This document shows, piece by piece, positions 45,171-53,309 of a stretch of DNA of 64,000 nucleotides. This stretch comes from Natrinema saccharevitans (GTDB lineage: Archaea > Halobacteriota > Halobacteria > Halobacteriales > Natrialbaceae): contig NZ_LWLN01000001.1 of the NCBI RefSeq assembly GCF_001953745.1, positions 2,914,001 through 2,978,000 of the forward strand, given 5' to 3'. The stretch's first letter is position 1. Each line of letters begins with the position of its first letter. The position numbers were made by a program, and so were the translations under genes. The notes beneath the pieces are model-generated. The model had not been told where the DNA came from, made no database searches, and saw only the letters and a program-made list of their open reading frames with translations.

Positions 45171-45950
45171 ATGACCGACGATCGCCCTCGACCGGTCAAG
45201 ACGACACAAACGTCACTCGCGCTCGTTCGCGCGGTCCGCGACAGCGACGGTGCTACGCTGAGCGAACTGGCCGACCGCCTCGAACTGGCGAAAAGCACCG
45301 TCCACAATCACCTCCACACGCTGGTCGACGAGGGATTCCTCGTCCGGGACGGCGACACCTTCCACGTCGGCCTCCAGTTTCTCTCGTTCGGCGAACACGC
45401 ACGCGGACGAAACCCGCTGTACGCGACGGCGCGCCGGCACGTCTACTCCATCGCCGAGACGACCGGGCACGAGGCCGACTTCATCGTCGAGGAGAACGGC
45501 CGCGCGTACTCCCTCGAGTACGCGATCGGAGAGTCGTCCCGACGAAGTCTGTCGGAATCCAGTCCGTTTCGGGCGGGTAACCGGTTCTACATGCACAACT
45601 GCGCCTCCGGAAAGGCCCTCCTGGCGTCGATGTCCGAATCGCAGGTCAACGAGATTCTCGAGCGCTGGGGGCTTCCGGCCACGACCGACCACACCATCAC
45701 CGACGAGTCCGAACTGTTCGACGAACTCGAGGCGATCCGACATCGCGGATACGCAGTCAACGACGAGGAACTAATCGACGGCTATCGGTCCGTCGGCGCG
45801 GCCGTAACGGACCCCGACGGCGAGATCCTCGGAGCGTTCTCGGTCGGCGGACCGACCTATCGCATGGCTACCGACGAGTCCACGGCCGAGGAGTTGGCAC
45901 AACTGCTTCGAGACGAGATCAGATCGCTCGAGTCCACGCTGTTTTGCTAA
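45171..45950 (+). CDS. IclR family transcriptional regulator
   Basis: The 259-residue protein has an N-terminal winged helix (ATLSELADRLELAKSTVHNHL, about residues 28-48) and the IclR effector domain with MHNCASGKALLASM and GYRSVGAAVTDPDGEILG. It is a paralogue of the regulator at 32487 (both have QFLSFGEH or RFLSFGEH after the wing and end with similar length). It stands next to the proline cluster but has no divergent partner. A 20-bp palindrome begins 5 nt after its stop codon, matching the one near its paralogue. Confidence 0.9.
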   Translation: MTDDRPRPVKTTQTSLALVRAVRDSDGATLSELADRLELAKSTVHNHLHTLVDEGFLVRDGDTFHVGLQFLSFGEHARGRNPLYATARRHVYSIAETTGHEADFIVEENGRAYSLEYAIGESSRRSLSESSPFRAGNRFYMHNCASGKALLASMSESQVNEILERWGLPATTDHTITDESELFDELEAIRHRGYAVNDEELIDGYRSVGAAVTDPDGEILGAFSVGGPTYRMATDESTAEELAQLLRDEIRSLESTLFC

Positions 45951-46546
45951 TTCATTACATGCATATGTTTGTAATCTGAGTCGCGAACGCCGATCCCGGT
46001 CTCTTTCTCCGTTCCGAGCGGTGTAGCGGACCCCCTCACAGAATCAGTTCGTATTTCTACACAATAACGATATCTGAGTATTACATCATCGGCCAAATAG
46101 TATTGTGTATTTATTGATTAACCACCGGGGAGTTGGTGTGATACTGGAATCGTTTCGAGACTTGGGCCGTATCAATTTTGGTAAGGATCGTCGAGCCGGG
46201 AGCTTATTTCTCCCAATTTTATTTCGATACCACGCTTTTTAGGCAATAAAGTTGGGTATATAGCTAGTTCTAACGAGAATACTTTAGAGAAGTCGTTTCG
46301 CGATCAGAGACGAGTACGAACGCACTCAGCAGTTACTGTGATCGCGGCGATCCTATCATTCTAGTGGTGTTTTATACTTTTACCACTACTACCATCCGTC
46401 CAAAATATTGTTTATTTGGTAAGACAGATATTCAGTTAGTAGTCTGATAGCAGGAGATGGAGAGTCACTGTGTCACGACCGGTGGAATGGATACCGCCAC
46501 TCGCGCCAACCGTAACGCGAAAGGCCGCTCGCTCGAACGGGAACAC
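45951..46546 (+). other. AT-rich region without a supported gene
   Basis: The segment about 45955-46456 is much richer in A and T than the rest of the window, with several TATA-like strings (GTATTTATTG, GGTATATAG, TTTTATACTT, GTTTATTTGG). The best frame is a 34-codon GTG ORF (46138-46242), which I cannot assign. The last TATA-like string (about 46408-46417) may drive the ferredoxin gene. It could be the decayed remains of a mobile element or hold a small RNA. Confidence 0.45.
45955..45974 (+). promoter_or_regulatory. Palindrome TTAC-N3-CATATG-N3-GTAA, copy 2
   Basis: The 20-bp site starts 5 nt after the IclR stop codon. It shares both half-sites, the CATATG centre, the 12-nt spacing, and the A after TTAC and T after CATATG with copy 1 at 33360-33385. 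Confidence 0.5.
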
Positions 46547-46888
46547 ATGAGCGACGACGACGGTATCCAGCAGGCCAGCGACGTCGGTTCCAGCGACGCG
46601 CCCCCGGTCGAGGAGAAACCCTACAAAATCATCTTCGAGGCTAACAAGTGCTTCGGCGCGGGCAAGTGCGCCGAGGTCAGCGACAACTGGGAGATGTCGA
46701 TCGCCTCCGGGATGGCCCAGCCCGAGGAGTACTTCTTCGGCGAGGAGGAACTGGACCACAACGTCCGCGCCGCGGAGGTCTGTCCGGCCAAGAAAGACGA
46801 CGGCTGCATCCACGTCGTCGACCGCCGAACCGACGAGGAGATCGCGCCCGATCCCCACGGCGACGGCACGTTGAGCGTCGACTGGTAG
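46547..46888 (+). CDS. Ferredoxin with a single iron-sulfur cluster
   Basis: The 113-residue protein has the short ferredoxin domain at its centre: KCFGAGKCAEV (two Cys, seven apart) and later EVCPAKKDDGC. The reduced Cys pattern indicates one 3Fe-4S or 4Fe-4S cluster of the kind that feeds electrons to monooxygenases such as cytochrome P450. Acidic tails flank the domain. The ATG at 46547 (MSDDDGIQQ) is preferred; ATG at 46457 would add 30 basic residues and cannot be excluded, because the nearest TATA-like element lies upstream of both. The redox partner is not in sight. Confidence 0.8.
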   Translation: MSDDDGIQQASDVGSSDAPPVEEKPYKIIFEANKCFGAGKCAEVSDNWEMSIASGMAQPEEYFFGEEELDHNVRAAEVCPAKKDDGCIHVVDRRTDEEIAPDPHGDGTLSVDW

Positions 46889-46957
46889 GGACTCGAGCGG
46901 GCGCGAACATCGAAACGCACATTCCAGCGGGGCCACTACACTCGAACGCCCTTCTGT

Positions 46958-47041
46958 GCGAGGGTAGCCAAGCAGGCCAACGGCGGTGGGCTTAAGACCC
47001 GCTCCCGTAGGGGTCCCTGGGTTCAAATCCCAGCCCTCGCA
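46958..47041 (+). tRNA. tRNA-Leu (anticodon UAA)
   Basis: The 84-nt sequence folds as a class II tRNA: acceptor stem GCGAGGG/CCCTCGC with discriminator A, D-arm with GCCAAGC, anticodon stem GTGGG/CCCGC around CTTAAGA giving UAA, a long variable arm (TCCCGTAGGGGTC) and T-arm CTGGG-TTCAAAT-CCCAG. No intron is visible and CCA is not encoded. Confidence 0.93.
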
Positions 47042-47182
47042 TACCGATTCGAACGCCATCGAGAGCCGTATGCGCGAACTACCCCTCGCGGCCGCTGCGG
47101 ACAGACGTCGGACGGCTCGCTGAACCCGAACCGAGCGTAAGCGTTCTTGTAGTAGTGTTATATTCATGTATTTTAGATCTGT

Positions 47183-47644
47183 ATGAATTGGCGAACGCTG
47201 CTGCGAACCGTCGGGATGGGGGCCGCGGCTTTCGGAACGTCCGCACTCGCGGGCTGTAGCGGGACGGACGGCAAGACGCCGGCCGAAAACGAAGCGGAAT
47301 CGATCGCCGAGAGTGCGGTCGACGAACGCGCAATCGAGTCCCACGAACCGAGAGACGATGAGGACGGGTTCAGAGTTGTAGTAACCGTCCGCAACAACGG
47401 CGACCGGACGACGAACCTCGTCGAATACGGCTACGAGCTGGTACTGTACGATGCCGAGGGAACCGAACTCGCTAGGAGCGGGACGGGGAGGGAGACGACG
47501 AACGAGACGAAGGCGACACCGGGCGAGACGGCGACGATCGACGTCTCCGCGTTGTCCACCGATTATTCGCCGGCTATTGCCCGGTACGAAGTTTCACTGA
47601 CCTGCCAGGGCGCGTTCGTCGACGGAGTCTACTGTCAGTCCTGA
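47183..47644 (+). CDS. Small lipoprotein, unknown function
   Basis: The 153-residue protein begins with an export signal (MNWRTLLRTVGMGAAAFG) and the lipobox ALAGC (C25), then an acidic linker and a beta-rich domain of about 100 residues (FRVVVTVRNNGDRTTNLVEY) that looks like an immunoglobulin-like fold; two Cys near the C terminus (LTCQGAFVDGVYC) may form a disulfide. Only one Arg pair-like element is present, so the route may be Sec. A TATA-like GTTATATTC is about 20 nt before the ATG. No close partner gene. Confidence 0.75.
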   Translation: MNWRTLLRTVGMGAAAFGTSALAGCSGTDGKTPAENEAESIAESAVDERAIESHEPRDDEDGFRVVVTVRNNGDRTTNLVEYGYELVLYDAEGTELARSGTGRETTNETKATPGETATIDVSALSTDYSPAIARYEVSLTCQGAFVDGVYCQS

Positions 47645-47711
47645 CCGGTGAGTTTCGATCGGTCACGGAACCCGTGCGTTCGATCCGACGGAAACGGGTC
47701 CCTCGAGCGGC

Positions 47712-47803
47712 TTAGAACGGGGACTTTCGGGATTCGTGCTGGACCGAGATCCACTTCGTCGCCATTCCCTCGAGGCACCGTCCGCCGGTGTACCGACTCG
47801 AGC
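47712..47803 (-). pseudogene. 3'-terminal remnant of an aldehyde dehydrogenase gene
   Basis: Read on the minus strand, the last 25 or so codons encode RYTGGRCLEGMATKWISVQ and then HESRKSPF followed by TAA. This matches the C terminus of the intact dehydrogenase at 48926 (RYNGEQILEEVTTTKWISIQ, then HESREYPF), and the DNA is closely similar for about 90 bp. No upstream part of the gene remains, so it is a decayed duplicate or the end of a lost neighbour. Confidence 0.75.
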
Positions 47804-47811
47804 AGGGAGTA

Positions 47812-47852
47812 GCGATACGAGGTCCGGAGTTCGAATTCCGTCGGTCGCTCCG
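47812..47852 (+). other. tRNA 3'-end-like fragment
   Basis: GGAGTTCGAATTCC followed by a CGGTCGCTCC end resembles the T-arm and acceptor 3' half of a tRNA, but the stems pair imperfectly and no 5' half is found within 90 nt. It abuts the dehydrogenase remnant. A partial tRNA copy is what an old integration event leaves behind. Confidence 0.35.
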
Positions 47853-47876
47853 TTCACGTTGCGGTTGGAATCGCAG

Positions 47877-48779
47877 TCAGTTCGACGGCTCGTAGTGTTC
47901 CCGGTGGACGACCGTCTCGGTGTCTCCGCGGACGGCGGTCACGACGATCTGATCGCCGTCGGCGTTGAGCCGAACGTTCGCCCAGGTCCCCGCCCACGAC
48001 GTCGACGGCTCGGTCTTGTCTTCACCGTAGAACTCGAACTCCGAGCCGGCGACGGTCGATTCGATACGGATCAGGTCGGCCTCGAGGCCGGGCGAGTCGG
48101 TGAGGTGGACGCGGGCGTAGTAGCCGGGTTCGGAGTCGGAGCCCTCGGGAGCGTCCACCGCGTCGACGCCCCACTCGATCCGCTCGACGACGTCGTCGTC
48201 GGTGTCGATGATCTCCGGCTCGAACGCCTCCTCGGGGTCTTCGGGCGTGTCGTCTCCGCTCTCGACCCAGAAGATCTTCCACTCGTCGCCCTCGGTCACG
48301 AGCGCGTAGACGCCGGGGCCGTCACCGGCGGCCGAACCGTCCAGTTCGGCGCGGACCAGCACGATCTCCTCGTCGTCGATCTCGGCCTCGAGGTCGGACT
48401 GCGCGAACCAGAACTCGGCACCCTCCAGCCCGCGGACGTCCGCGACGGAGCCGTCAGCAGTGACGGTTTCGGTCTCGAGAGCGTCGAGGTCGGCGGCGCC
48501 GCTCGATTCGAACTCCCACTCCGGATCGGTCAGCAGCCCCTGTAACGGGCTCGCGCTGTGGACGACCGCAGCCATCGCGTCGGGATCTTCGGCCTGAGCG
48601 GCCTCGAGGTACGTTTCGATGACCTCCCCGGGTCTCGGTTCGTTCTCGGGACCGGACTCGTCGCCGTCGGGATCCGGTTCGTCGTCGGAGTCGTCTTCAG
48701 CCGGGCCGTCGCTCAGACAGCCCGCGAGGAGGGACGACGCGCCGACGCCAGCGGTGACTAAATAGGTTCGGCGGTCCAT
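47877..48779 (-). CDS. Tat-exported lipoprotein, unknown function
   Basis: The 300-residue protein starts MDRRTYLVTAGVGASSLLAGC, in two parts a twin-arginine signal (RR at 3-4) and lipobox with C21, followed by an Asp/Glu-rich linker of about 35 residues. The rest contains a region like an SnoaL/NTF2-type domain (PGEVIETYLEAAQAEDPDAM, then VVHSASP) and a C-terminal beta-rich part. Surface location is clear; function is not. The start at 48779 is fixed by the signal peptide. The gene follows the dehydrogenase gene on the same strand after 146 bp. Confidence 0.8.
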   Translation of the reverse strand: MDRRTYLVTAGVGASSLLAGCLSDGPAEDDSDDEPDPDGDESGPENEPRPGEVIETYLEAAQAEDPDAMAAVVHSASPLQGLLTDPEWEFESSGAADLDALETETVTADGSVADVRGLEGAEFWFAQSDLEAEIDDEEIVLVRAELDGSAAGDGPGVYALVTEGDEWKIFWVESGDDTPEDPEEAFEPEIIDTDDDVVERIEWGVDAVDAPEGSDSEPGYYARVHLTDSPGLEADLIRIESTVAGSEFEFYGEDKTEPSTSWAGTWANVRLNADGDQIVVTAVRGDTETVVHREHYEPSN

Positions 48780-48925
48780 GCTACAAGTTAGTTTGCTGAT
48801 AGCACTGATAAGGATCACGGTTCCGAACCGACGCGAGCGGGACTGAGCGTCGCGTGTCTCGCTCGAGTCGGAAGCGGGCCAACTGGGGGCAGTCGAAGCC
48901 GCCGCCGGCCGCGGCTGTGCGGACC

Positions 48926-50398
48926 TTAGAACGGATACTCTCGGGACTCGTGCTGGATCGAGATCCACTTCGTCGTCGTCACTTCCTCGAGGATCTGCTC
49001 GCCGTTGTATCGGCCGATACCCGATTGTTTCATCCCGCCGAAGGGGACGTGTGGCTCGTCGTTGATCGGCTGGTCGTTGACGTGGATCATCCCCGTCTCG
49101 ATCCCGTCCGCGATTTTCCGAGCCTGCTCGAGGTCCTCGCTGTGGACCGACCCCGAGAGGCCGTGGATCGTGTCGTTGGCCAGTTCGATCGCCTCGTCGT
49201 CGCTCGCGTAGGGGATCACGGGCGCGACGGGGCCGAAGTGTTCGTTACAGGCCGCGGCCATGTCGTTGTCGGCGTCGGAGAGGACCGTGGGTTCGACGAC
49301 GAGTCCGTCGTGGTCGCCCCCGGTCTCGACGGTCGCGCCCGCCTCGGCCGATTCCTCGACGTACTCGAGGATCTGGTCGCGCTGGCTCTCGTCGATGATG
49401 GGACCGATGACGGTGTCGTCGTCGGTCGGGTCGCCGGTCGGCAGCGACGCGGCCCGGTCGGCCAGCGCGTCGACGTAGTCGTCGTAAACCGACTCGTGGA
49501 TCAGATGGCGGTTGATCGAGATGCAGATCTGGCCCTGGTGGAGAAAGGAGCCGAAGACGCCGCCGTCGACGGCCCGCTCGAGGTCGGCCCCGCCGGTGAC
49601 GACGTGGACGTTGTTCCCGCCGAGTTCCATGGCTGGCAGGGCACAGTTGCGCGCCGCCGCGGCGGCGACCCCCTGTCCGATCTCGGTCGAACCGGTGAAG
49701 GCGATGGTCCGGGGGATCTCGTGGCCGGCGACCGCGTCGCCGATCTCGGAGCCGCGGCCGGGGACGACGCTGAGGACCCCCTCGGGGACGCCCGCGGCTT
49801 CGAAGATCCGCGCGAGCAACAGCCCGCCCGTGATCGGCGTGTTCGAGGCGGGTTTGAGGACGACCGCGTTGCCGGCCGCGATCGCCGGCGCGACCGCCCG
49901 CATCGAGAGATGCAGCGGGAAGTTCCACGGCGAGATGACGCCGACGACGCCGACCGGCACTCGCTCGGCGACGTTCTCCTTGCCCGGCGTGATCGAGTCC
50001 GCGTGCTGGCCGGCCATCCGGAACGGGTAGCTGGCGGCCTGTTGCATCATCCCGATCGCGGTCTCCAATTCGGCCTCGGCTTTGACCCGCGTACTCCCCG
50101 ACTCGCGGGCCAGGAGCTCAGCGATCTCCTCGCGGTGGTCCCCGACGAACTCGACGGCCGCGTCGATCGCGCCCGCGCGGGCCTGTGGCGGTTGCTGGGC
50201 CCACGCCTCCTGTGCCGACGCGGCGGTCTCGTAGGCCCGCTCGACGTCGTCCTCGGTCCCCGCCGGGACGGACGCGATCGCCTCGCGCGTGTAGGGGTTC
50301 TCGACGGTGATCGCATCGCGGTCGCCGGCGTCGGTCCAGTCGCCAGCGAGATAGAGCGATTCCCAGCCGTCCTCGGGTGCCAGTGGCAGGTCCGTCAT
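48926..50398 (-). CDS. Aldehyde dehydrogenase (benzaldehyde/vanillin dehydrogenase-like)
   Basis: The 490-residue protein has SPWNFPLHLSMRAVAPAIAAGN, read in two parts around residue 157, FTGSTEIG, E258 (MELGGNN), C292 (HQGQICISINR) and the C-terminal IGRYNGEQ. The QICIS sequence with MRAVAPAIAAGNAV resembles aromatic aldehyde dehydrogenases. It oxidises an aldehyde to an acid with NAD(P). ATG at 50398 (MTDLPLAPEDGW) gives a normal N terminus. A remnant of a near-identical 3' end lies at 47712-47803. Confidence 0.9.
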   Translation of the reverse strand: MTDLPLAPEDGWESLYLAGDWTDAGDRDAITVENPYTREAIASVPAGTEDDVERAYETAASAQEAWAQQPPQARAGAIDAAVEFVGDHREEIAELLARESGSTRVKAEAELETAIGMMQQAASYPFRMAGQHADSITPGKENVAERVPVGVVGVISPWNFPLHLSMRAVAPAIAAGNAVVLKPASNTPITGGLLLARIFEAAGVPEGVLSVVPGRGSEIGDAVAGHEIPRTIAFTGSTEIGQGVAAAAARNCALPAMELGGNNVHVVTGGADLERAVDGGVFGSFLHQGQICISINRHLIHESVYDDYVDALADRAASLPTGDPTDDDTVIGPIIDESQRDQILEYVEESAEAGATVETGGDHDGLVVEPTVLSDADNDMAAACNEHFGPVAPVIPYASDDEAIELANDTIHGLSGSVHSEDLEQARKIADGIETGMIHVNDQPINDEPHVPFGGMKQSGIGRYNGEQILEEVTTTKWISIQHESREYPF

Positions 50399-50557
50399 GC
50401 GAGCAATGTAGCCCTCGAGCGGGGATAAGTAACGGACGCGCACGCGCAACGAGCGGCCGACCCTGGCTGCGCCGTCAGACGGACCGCTGTCAGTCAGTGC
50501 CGGCGCGACCGCGAGCCGTCCTGCGGTCGCACCGGGAAACAGTTCCAACAGACCGTA

Positions 50558-50986
50558 TCAGGAGCGCCGTCGCGGCAGCAACACCGCGAGCGGGGCGTAG
50601 ATCGCCAGCCCGATCACGGCCGTCGCGAGGGTCCCGAGCAGGACGTTCTCGTTGACGAACCGCCACGCGAGCAGCAGGATCCCCGCCGGCGGGAGCGCGA
50701 GCCCGGCCGCCGTGCGGTGGAACCGACGGAGCCGGTCGCCGACGGGTTCCGGCGTCATCTCGACGTCACTGGGGTCGTCGTCCGCCACGAGGGCGGGAAA
50801 AGAGAGGTACGTCCCGAGCCCCACTACGAGCCCGACGAACGCACCGAAGACCGGTTGCCCGAACAGTACGAACCCGAGATAACCGAACACCGGCAGCTCG
50901 AGGACGCCGATGCCGGCACCGATCAACTCGGGCGAGCGTCCGCCGTCGTCGGTCGGACCCGACCGCCCGTCACGAGAGTCGTTCAT
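50558..50986 (-). CDS. Four-helix membrane protein, unknown function
   Basis: The 142-residue protein has a polar N terminus of about 20 residues, two helices (ELIGAGIGVLELPVFGYLGF and PVFGAFVGLVVGLGTYLSF), a charged central loop (DDDPSDVEMTPEPVGDRLRR) and two more helices ending LLPRRRS. No conserved catalytic residues are visible. It stands alone between the dehydrogenase and DUF5806 genes. Confidence 0.65.
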   Translation of the reverse strand: MNDSRDGRSGPTDDGGRSPELIGAGIGVLELPVFGYLGFVLFGQPVFGAFVGLVVGLGTYLSFPALVADDDPSDVEMTPEPVGDRLRRFHRTAAGLALPPAGILLLAWRFVNENVLLGTLATAVIGLAIYAPLAVLLPRRRS

Positions 50987-51025
50987 ATCTGTGCCGACTC
51001 ACTACAGCCGTATTACCGTTTTCTG

Positions 51026-51685
51026 TCACTCGCCGTCCGCCTCGCTCTCGGCGAGGTCCGCCGCGCGCAACTGTTCGCTGGCCTCGCGGACCTCCCGCAT
51101 GACACTCGAGATGCGTTCCTCGGCCTCGAGTTCCTCCTCGACCGAGAGGTCGACGCCCTCGACCTCGAGGAGGAACTTGGCGACCTCGGTAGCCTCGTAC
51201 ATCACGTCGTCGAGTTCCTCGGCGGTGAAGAAGTCACACATCGCGCCGTAGAGAAAGGTCGCGCCGGCGGTCCGGACCTTCTCCTCGAAGGAGGCTCTGG
51301 CCTGATTGACCGCCTGTGGCGAGTAGGTGTCGGTCATGAAGGGGACGAGTTCGGGCAGGTTCTCGCCGATTTTGGTCATCTCGACGCCGGTCTCGGTCCG
51401 GAAGTCCGAACAGAGCCGCGCGATGGCCCACTCGCGAGCGGTGATGTAGGTGCGGTCCCGGAGGAACTCGTTGACCCGGTCGTACTGCGCGCCGTCCATC
51501 TTTTTGAAGCGTGCGTACTTCTGTACGTCCTCGGGGACGCCGTCGTCCTGCGGGTCGGGATCCGGCACCCCCGGCATCGAGCCGCCGTCGCTGTCCTCGT
51601 CTGCCGCCCCAGCGGGTTCGGGGTCGCGGTCCGACGCGGCGTCGTCGCCCTCGAATCGAGACGCGTCCAGTCCGTCCTCGTCCAT
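51026..51685 (-). CDS. DUF5806 family haloarchaeal protein
   Basis: The 219-residue protein has a variable acidic N terminus of about 50 residues and then a well-conserved helical core (PEDVQKYARFKKMDGAQYDR, VNEFLRDRTYITAREWAIAR, MTKIGENLPELVPFMTDTYS). I recognise this core as the halobacterial family DUF5806, whose function is unknown. The charge and helix content suggest a cytoplasmic, possibly nucleic-acid- or protein-binding role; that is a guess. Confidence 0.8.
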   Translation of the reverse strand: MDEDGLDASRFEGDDAASDRDPEPAGAADEDSDGGSMPGVPDPDPQDDGVPEDVQKYARFKKMDGAQYDRVNEFLRDRTYITAREWAIARLCSDFRTETGVEMTKIGENLPELVPFMTDTYSPQAVNQARASFEEKVRTAGATFLYGAMCDFFTAEELDDVMYEATEVAKFLLEVEGVDLSVEEELEAEERISSVMREVREASEQLRAADLAESEADGE

Positions 51686-51892
51686 ACCCGCGTATTACCA
51701 GCTATCCGAGATAAGGGTTGTTCTCGAGCCGACCGGCTCGAGGGCGGCGCGATCGACCCCCGTCGTCGACTCCGGCGGGCCGTGGGTCGGCGACGACGGC
51801 CGGCCGGCGGACCCGCAACTCGGCCCGTAAACACTTTTCCCGCCAGCCGGAGTTCGACCGGATTTAAGTCCGTGAGGGGCATGCGGTAGTAT

Positions 51893-53029
51893 ATGTCACA
51901 GACGCCAGTCGTAGTCAAGGCAGTACGGACGCCACAGGGCAAAGAAGACGGCGTGTACGCCGACGTACGCAGCGAGGACCTCTCGGTGCCGCTGATCGAC
52001 GAGATCCTGGCCGAAACCGGCCTCTCCGGCGAGGAAATCGACGACCTGATGTGGGGCTGTGCCCAGCAGCGCGAGGAGCAGGACAACAACCTCGCCCGCG
52101 TCATCGCCTTGCTCTCCGAGCTGGGCGAGTCGGTTCCGGCGACGACGATCAACCGCTGGTGTGCCTCCTCGATGCAGTCGGTCATCTCCGCCTCCGACGC
52201 CATCGCGGCCGGCAACCGAGACGCCATCATCGCCGGCGGCGTCGAGAGCATGAGCCGCGTCGCGATGGGCGAAAGCTACGGCCACATCCACCCGAAGATC
52301 TCCGAACTGTACGACCTCGGGGACCTCCAGATGGGGATGACCGCCGAGAAAGTCGCCGAGGAGTACGGCGTCAGCCGCGAGGAGCAAGACGAGTACGCCG
52401 CCCGCAGCCAGCAACGCGCCACCGAGGCGACCGAAGAGGGTCGCTTCGACGACGAGATCGTCCCGATCGAAACCGAGGACGGCACCGTCGAGGAAGACGA
52501 GGGCATCCGACCGGGCACGACCCCCGAGAAACTCGCCGAGCTCCCCACCGTCTTCAAGGAGGACGGCACCGTCACGCCCGGTAACGCCTCCCAGATCTCC
52601 GACGGCGCGGCCGCCCTGCTGGTCACCAGCGAGGCCTTCGCCGAGGAACACGACCTCGAGATCATGGCCGAGGTCGGCCGGAACAACGTCGCCGGCGTCG
52701 ACCCGACCGTCATGGGGATCGGCCCGGTGCCCGCGACGCGGGGCCTGCTCGAGCGAAACGGCCGCGACATCGACGAGTACGACCTCGTGGAACTCAACGA
52801 GGCCTTCGCGAGCCAGTCGCTGTACTCCCGCGACGAACTCGGCATCGACCCCGAGATCTTCAACGTCAACGGCGGGGCGATCGCGCTGGGCCACCCGCTG
52901 GGGGCCTCGGGCGCGCGCCTGCCCGTTACCCTGATCCACGAACTCCAGAAGCGCGGCGGCGGCCTCGGGCTGGCGACGCTGTGTGTCGGCTTCGGGCAGG
53001 GCGCAGCGATCGAGTTCGACGTCAACTAA
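51893..53029 (+). CDS. Acetyl-CoA C-acyltransferase (thiolase)
   Basis: The 378-residue protein is a canonical thiolase: C90 in NRWCASSMQS, NEAFAS, NGGAIALGHPLGASGAR and LCVGFGQG. It cleaves 3-ketoacyl-CoA thiolytically. An AT-rich TAAGTCC and GTAGTATATG precede the ATG at 51893. It is monocistronic and followed by a hairpin with a T tract. The last 32 nt of the gene are repeated at 53109-53140, the only visible duplication of this gene. Confidence 0.93.
   Translation: MSQTPVVVKAVRTPQGKEDGVYADVRSEDLSVPLIDEILAETGLSGEEIDDLMWGCAQQREEQDNNLARVIALLSELGESVPATTINRWCASSMQSVISASDAIAAGNRDAIIAGGVESMSRVAMGESYGHIHPKISELYDLGDLQMGMTAEKVAEEYGVSREEQDEYAARSQQRATEATEEGRFDDEIVPIETEDGTVEEDEGIRPGTTPEKLAELPTVFKEDGTVTPGNASQISDGAAALLVTSEAFAEEHDLEIMAEVGRNNVAGVDPTVMGIGPVPATRGLLERNGRDIDEYDLVELNEAFASQSLYSRDELGIDPEIFNVNGGAIALGHPLGASGARLPVTLIHELQKRGGGLGLATLCVGFGQGAAIEFDVN
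52997..53028 (+). repeat. Direct repeat of the thiolase 3' end, copy 1
   Basis: These 32 nt, the end of the thiolase gene up to the first two bases of its stop codon, recur at 53109-53140 with one difference (31 of 32 identical). Confidence 0.85.
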
Positions 53030-53039
53030 GCAGCGGGAA

Positions 53040-53062
53040 CTGGACGTTTTGGTCCAGATTTT
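53040..53062 (+). terminator. Hairpin and T tract after the thiolase gene
   Basis: CTGGAC pairs with GTCCAG around a six-nt loop, followed by ATTTT. It starts 11 nt after the thiolase stop codon. A second small hairpin (GCCGAC/GTCGGC, 53070-53089) follows. Confidence 0.6.
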
Positions 53063-53108
53063 GCGAGGCCGACGCGGTAGTGTCGGCCGAGACAAACGGT
53101 GCTCGCGT

Positions 53109-53140
53109 CAGGGCGCGGCGATCGAGTTCGACGTCAACTA
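53109..53140 (+). repeat. Direct repeat of the thiolase 3' end, copy 2
   Basis: This second copy of the last 32 nt of the thiolase gene ends 4 nt before the 72-bp palindromic element, suggesting the element or its loss took part in the rearrangement. Confidence 0.85.
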
Positions 53141-53144
53141 TAGT

Positions 53145-53216
53145 AGCCGCTGAAACGATTCACACACTGATCGCAGCGCTGTCGTACGATTAGGTGTGCA
53201 ATGACTTTCAGCGGCT
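53145..53216 (-). repeat. 72-bp palindromic MITE-like element, copy 1
   Basis: The element starts AGCCGCTGAAA and ends TTTCAGCGGCT, perfect 11-bp terminal inverted repeats, and its interior continues as an imperfect palindrome (CACACAC facing GTGTGC). In reverse complement it aligns along nearly its whole length with the sequence at 56059-56134, sharing GAAAGTCATTGCACACC exactly. It has no coding capacity. Confidence 0.7.
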
Positions 53217-53309
53217 CCGATAACAGCACTCCTATCATCTCACTGCCACCCGTCCTCGAGCCACCGTCAGTTAGCGGGCCTTTAGTAGTCCCGAGTCCGT
53301 AGGCCGCGT

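Noticed and set aside
46138-46242. 34-codon GTG ORF in the AT-rich region
   Set aside because: Too short and unassigned; kept only as a note in the region entry.
47663-47857. 64-codon minus-strand ORF with GATDGIRTPDLV
   Set aside because: This is the antisense translation of tRNA-like sequence, a common false gene, running over the dehydrogenase remnant.
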